The translations under genes and the position numbers were made by a program. Shown here piece after piece: positions 62,404-64,000 of a stretch of 64,000 nt of DNA. Positions within the stretch are counted from its first letter, which is position 1; each line of letters opens with the position of its first letter. Origin of the DNA: Mycobacterium sp. 4858 (lineage in GTDB: Bacteria > Actinomycetota > Actinomycetes > Mycobacteriales > Mycobacteriaceae); NCBI RefSeq assembly GCF_900240975.1, contig NZ_LT968775.1, forward strand, positions 992,001 to 1,056,000, read 5' to 3'. The notes beneath the pieces were generated by a model. The model saw only the letters and a program-made list of their open reading frames with translations. It was not told the origin of the DNA and searched no databases.

Positions 62404-64000
62404 GTGAGCACTCAGGGTTTTGTTCGCCGAGCGCGGGTGGTGCCGCCGCCGATGCCCGGCGGGGAATTGAACATGGAGGCACCACCCGAGGTCCCGCGGG
62501 TCCTGCCCGGCAACCTGGTGTTGCGCCTGATGCCGCTGATGATGGTGGTCGCCGTGGTCGGCATGATCGCGCTGATGGTCACCGTCGGGGGTCGCGACCT
62601 GTCGCGCAACCCGATGTTCCTGATTTTCCCGATGATGATGGTCATGTCGGTGGCCGGCATGTTTCTGGGCGGCGGCGGCCGCACCGGAAAGGCGGCCGCC
62701 GAACTCAACGAGGAACGTAAGGACTACTTCAGCTATCTGGCCAACCTGCGGGAACAGGTCGACAACACCGGCGAGTCCCAGCGCCTCGCGCTGGAGTGGA
62801 GCCATCCCGACCCACGCGCATTGGCCGATGTGGTTGGCACCAGGCGGATGTGGGAACGCCGGCCGGCCGATGCCGACTACTGCCATGTCCGGCTGGGCAT
62901 CGGCACCCATCGACTGGCTACCCGCATGCTGGCGCCCGAGACCGGTCCGCCCGAAGATCTCGAACCGGTCGCCACCGTGGCGCTGCGCCGATTCGTCAAG
63001 ACCCACGCGGTGGTGCACGCATTGCCGACTGCGGTGTCGCTGAGGGCCTTCCCGGCCATCACCTTCGAGGGCCAGCGCAACATGGTCCGCCAATTGGTGC
63101 GCTCAATGCTGCTCGAGCTGTGCACGTTCCACGGACCGGATCACGTGCAAGTCGCCATGGTGACCGCTGACCCCGACGGCGAGCACTGGGGTTGGCTCAA
63201 GTGGCTGCCGCACGCCCAGCACCCCAATTCCCGCGATGGCATGGGATCGGTCCGGCTGCTGGTCCCTGCCCTGGCGCAACTGGAAACCCTGCTCGCCTCC
63301 GATTTCGCCGAGCGTGGCCGCTTCAGCCGCACCGCACCGCCGACCGAGGGAACCAAACAATTAGTCGTCGTCCTCGACGACGGATACGTCAGCGGTGAGG
63401 AGCGGCTGGTCACTGACGCCGGCATGGACAGCGTGACGGTGCTCGATCTCAACGGTCCCCGCCAGGGTGTCGCGGCTCGACGCAACCTTCAACTGGTCGT
63501 CGATGGCGAAGACGTCGCCGCGCACACCGCAAGTGGCACCGAACGGTTCGCGACCCCCGACTCGCTCACCACCGCAGAGGCGGAGACCACAGCGCGACGC
63601 ATCGGCCGCTACCGCCCGGCCAGCGCCGCCCACATCATCAATCTCCATGCCGCCACGGGCGTGACAGACCCTGGGTTGATGGCGCTGCTCCGTATCGCCG
63701 ACGCGGCAGACATTGTGCCGGAACAGGTATGGCGTCCTCGATCACCGCGCGAGCGACTGCGGGTGCCTATCGGCACCACCCCCACAGGGCAGCCCGTCGA
63801 ACTTGACATCAAGGAGTCCGCCGAGGGAGGGATGGGCCCGCACGGACTGTGCATCGGCGCCACCGGATCGGGTAAATCCGAATTGCTGCGCACACTGGTG
63901 TTGTCGATGGTCACCACACATTCGCCGGACGCGCTGAACCTGGTGCTCGTCGACTTCAAGGGCGGCGCCACATTCCTTGGACTCGAAGGTCTGGCCCACA
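62404..64000 (+). CDS. eccC: Type VII secretion ATPase EccC (3' end cut by window)
   Basis: The first 532 residues of an EccC FtsK/SpoIIIE-type ATPase. It starts GTG at 62404 (GGGGGG six bases upstream). Two membrane helices lie at about 42-80, then the DUF domain common to ESX EccC (NEERKDYFSYLANLREQVD, DPRALADVVGTRRMWERR), and the first ATPase domain with Walker A GATGSGKSE at about residue 485-493. LVLVDFKGGATF near the window end is the Walker B-like region. The gene is open to the right edge. EccC powers secretion and recognises substrates. Confidence 0.92.
   Translation, partial: MSTQGFVRRARVVPPPMPGGELNMEAPPEVPRVLPGNLVLRLMPLMMVVAVVGMIALMVTVGGRDLSRNPMFLIFPMMMVMSVAGMFLGGGGRTGKAAAELNEERKDYFSYLANLREQVDNTGESQRLALEWSHPDPRALADVVGTRRMWERRPADADYCHVRLGIGTHRLATRMLAPETGPPEDLEPVATVALRRFVKTHAVVHALPTAVSLRAFPAITFEGQRNMVRQLVRSMLLELCTFHGPDHVQVAMVTADPDGEHWGWLKWLPHAQHPNSRDGMGSVRLLVPALAQLETLLASDFAERGRFSRTAPPTEGTKQLVVVLDDGYVSGEERLVTDAGMDSVTVLDLNGPRQGVAARRNLQLVVDGEDVAAHTASGTERFATPDSLTTAEAETTARRIGRYRPASAAHIINLHAATGVTDPGLMALLRIADAADIVPEQVWRPRSPRERLRVPIGTTPTGQPVELDIKESAEGGMGPHGLCIGATGSGKSELLRTLVLSMVTTHSPDALNLVLVDFKGGATFLGLEGLAH

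Overview
The window is high-GC actinobacterial DNA and almost certainly chromosomal sequence from a slow-growing Mycobacterium. The evidence is a PPE protein, ESX (type VII) secretion genes eccE, eccB, eccD and eccC, a complete yrbEAB-mceABCDEF operon and an mmpS-mmpL pair. There is also a pncA neighbourhood that follows the order I know from M. tuberculosis (pncA, an Rv2042c-like gene, then an Rv2041c-Rv2037c-like sugar ABC transporter and patatin). The species cannot be fixed from this sequence; an M. avium complex or related non-tuberculous species is plausible.

Layout. 1-4.3 kb: end of a phosphotransferase-type protein, gluconokinase, a DoxX-like protein with a striking 14 x 11-residue tail, pncA and an NTF2-like gene. 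4.3-5.8 kb: a divergent DoxX-like gene and ECF sigma gene placed between pncA and the transporter. 5.8-10.9 kb: Tat/lipoprotein sugar-binding protein, two permeases, ATPase, and a frameshifted patatin. 11-14.8 kb: DUF3349 and DUF3097 genes and an EfeO/EfeB iron (heme) uptake pair without a visible EfeU. 15-18.9 kb: a tightly packed run of OsmC, cyanase, acyl-CoA dehydrogenase-like protein, ECF sigma, zinc-finger anti-sigma and formate/nitrite-type channel. 18.9-19.9 kb: universal stress protein with a DosR-like box. 19.8-25 kb: an aromatic meta-cleavage operon (flavin hydroxylase, FAH hydrolase, extradiol dioxygenase) divergent from its TetR regulator, with twin palindromic operators. 25.1-36.8 kb: a protein made of three Phd/YefM-like units, then the mce operon (reverse strand), its promoter with an embedded palindrome, and an upstream TetR gene.

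37-47.6 kb: NCS1-type permease with a Cys-rich tail, acyltransferase, aldo/keto reductase, NDP-sugar-epimerase-like and SnoaL-like pair, thioesterase, acyl-CoA dehydrogenase behind a palindromic site, and a FabG3-like steroid dehydrogenase. 47.6-54.5 kb: MmpL/MmpS and TetR, an esterase, and an aldehyde dehydrogenase that has lost its catalytic Cys. 54.5-64 kb: PPE (PPW type), DUF5336 protein and an ESX core whose ecc genes alternate in strand (eccE-, eccB+, eccD-, eccC+), cut by the window end.

The window is almost wholly coding, with many 4-bp start/stop overlaps that define operons. I saw no tRNA, rRNA, CRISPR, transposase or integrase. Functions are assigned from motifs and remembered family features, not from database searches.
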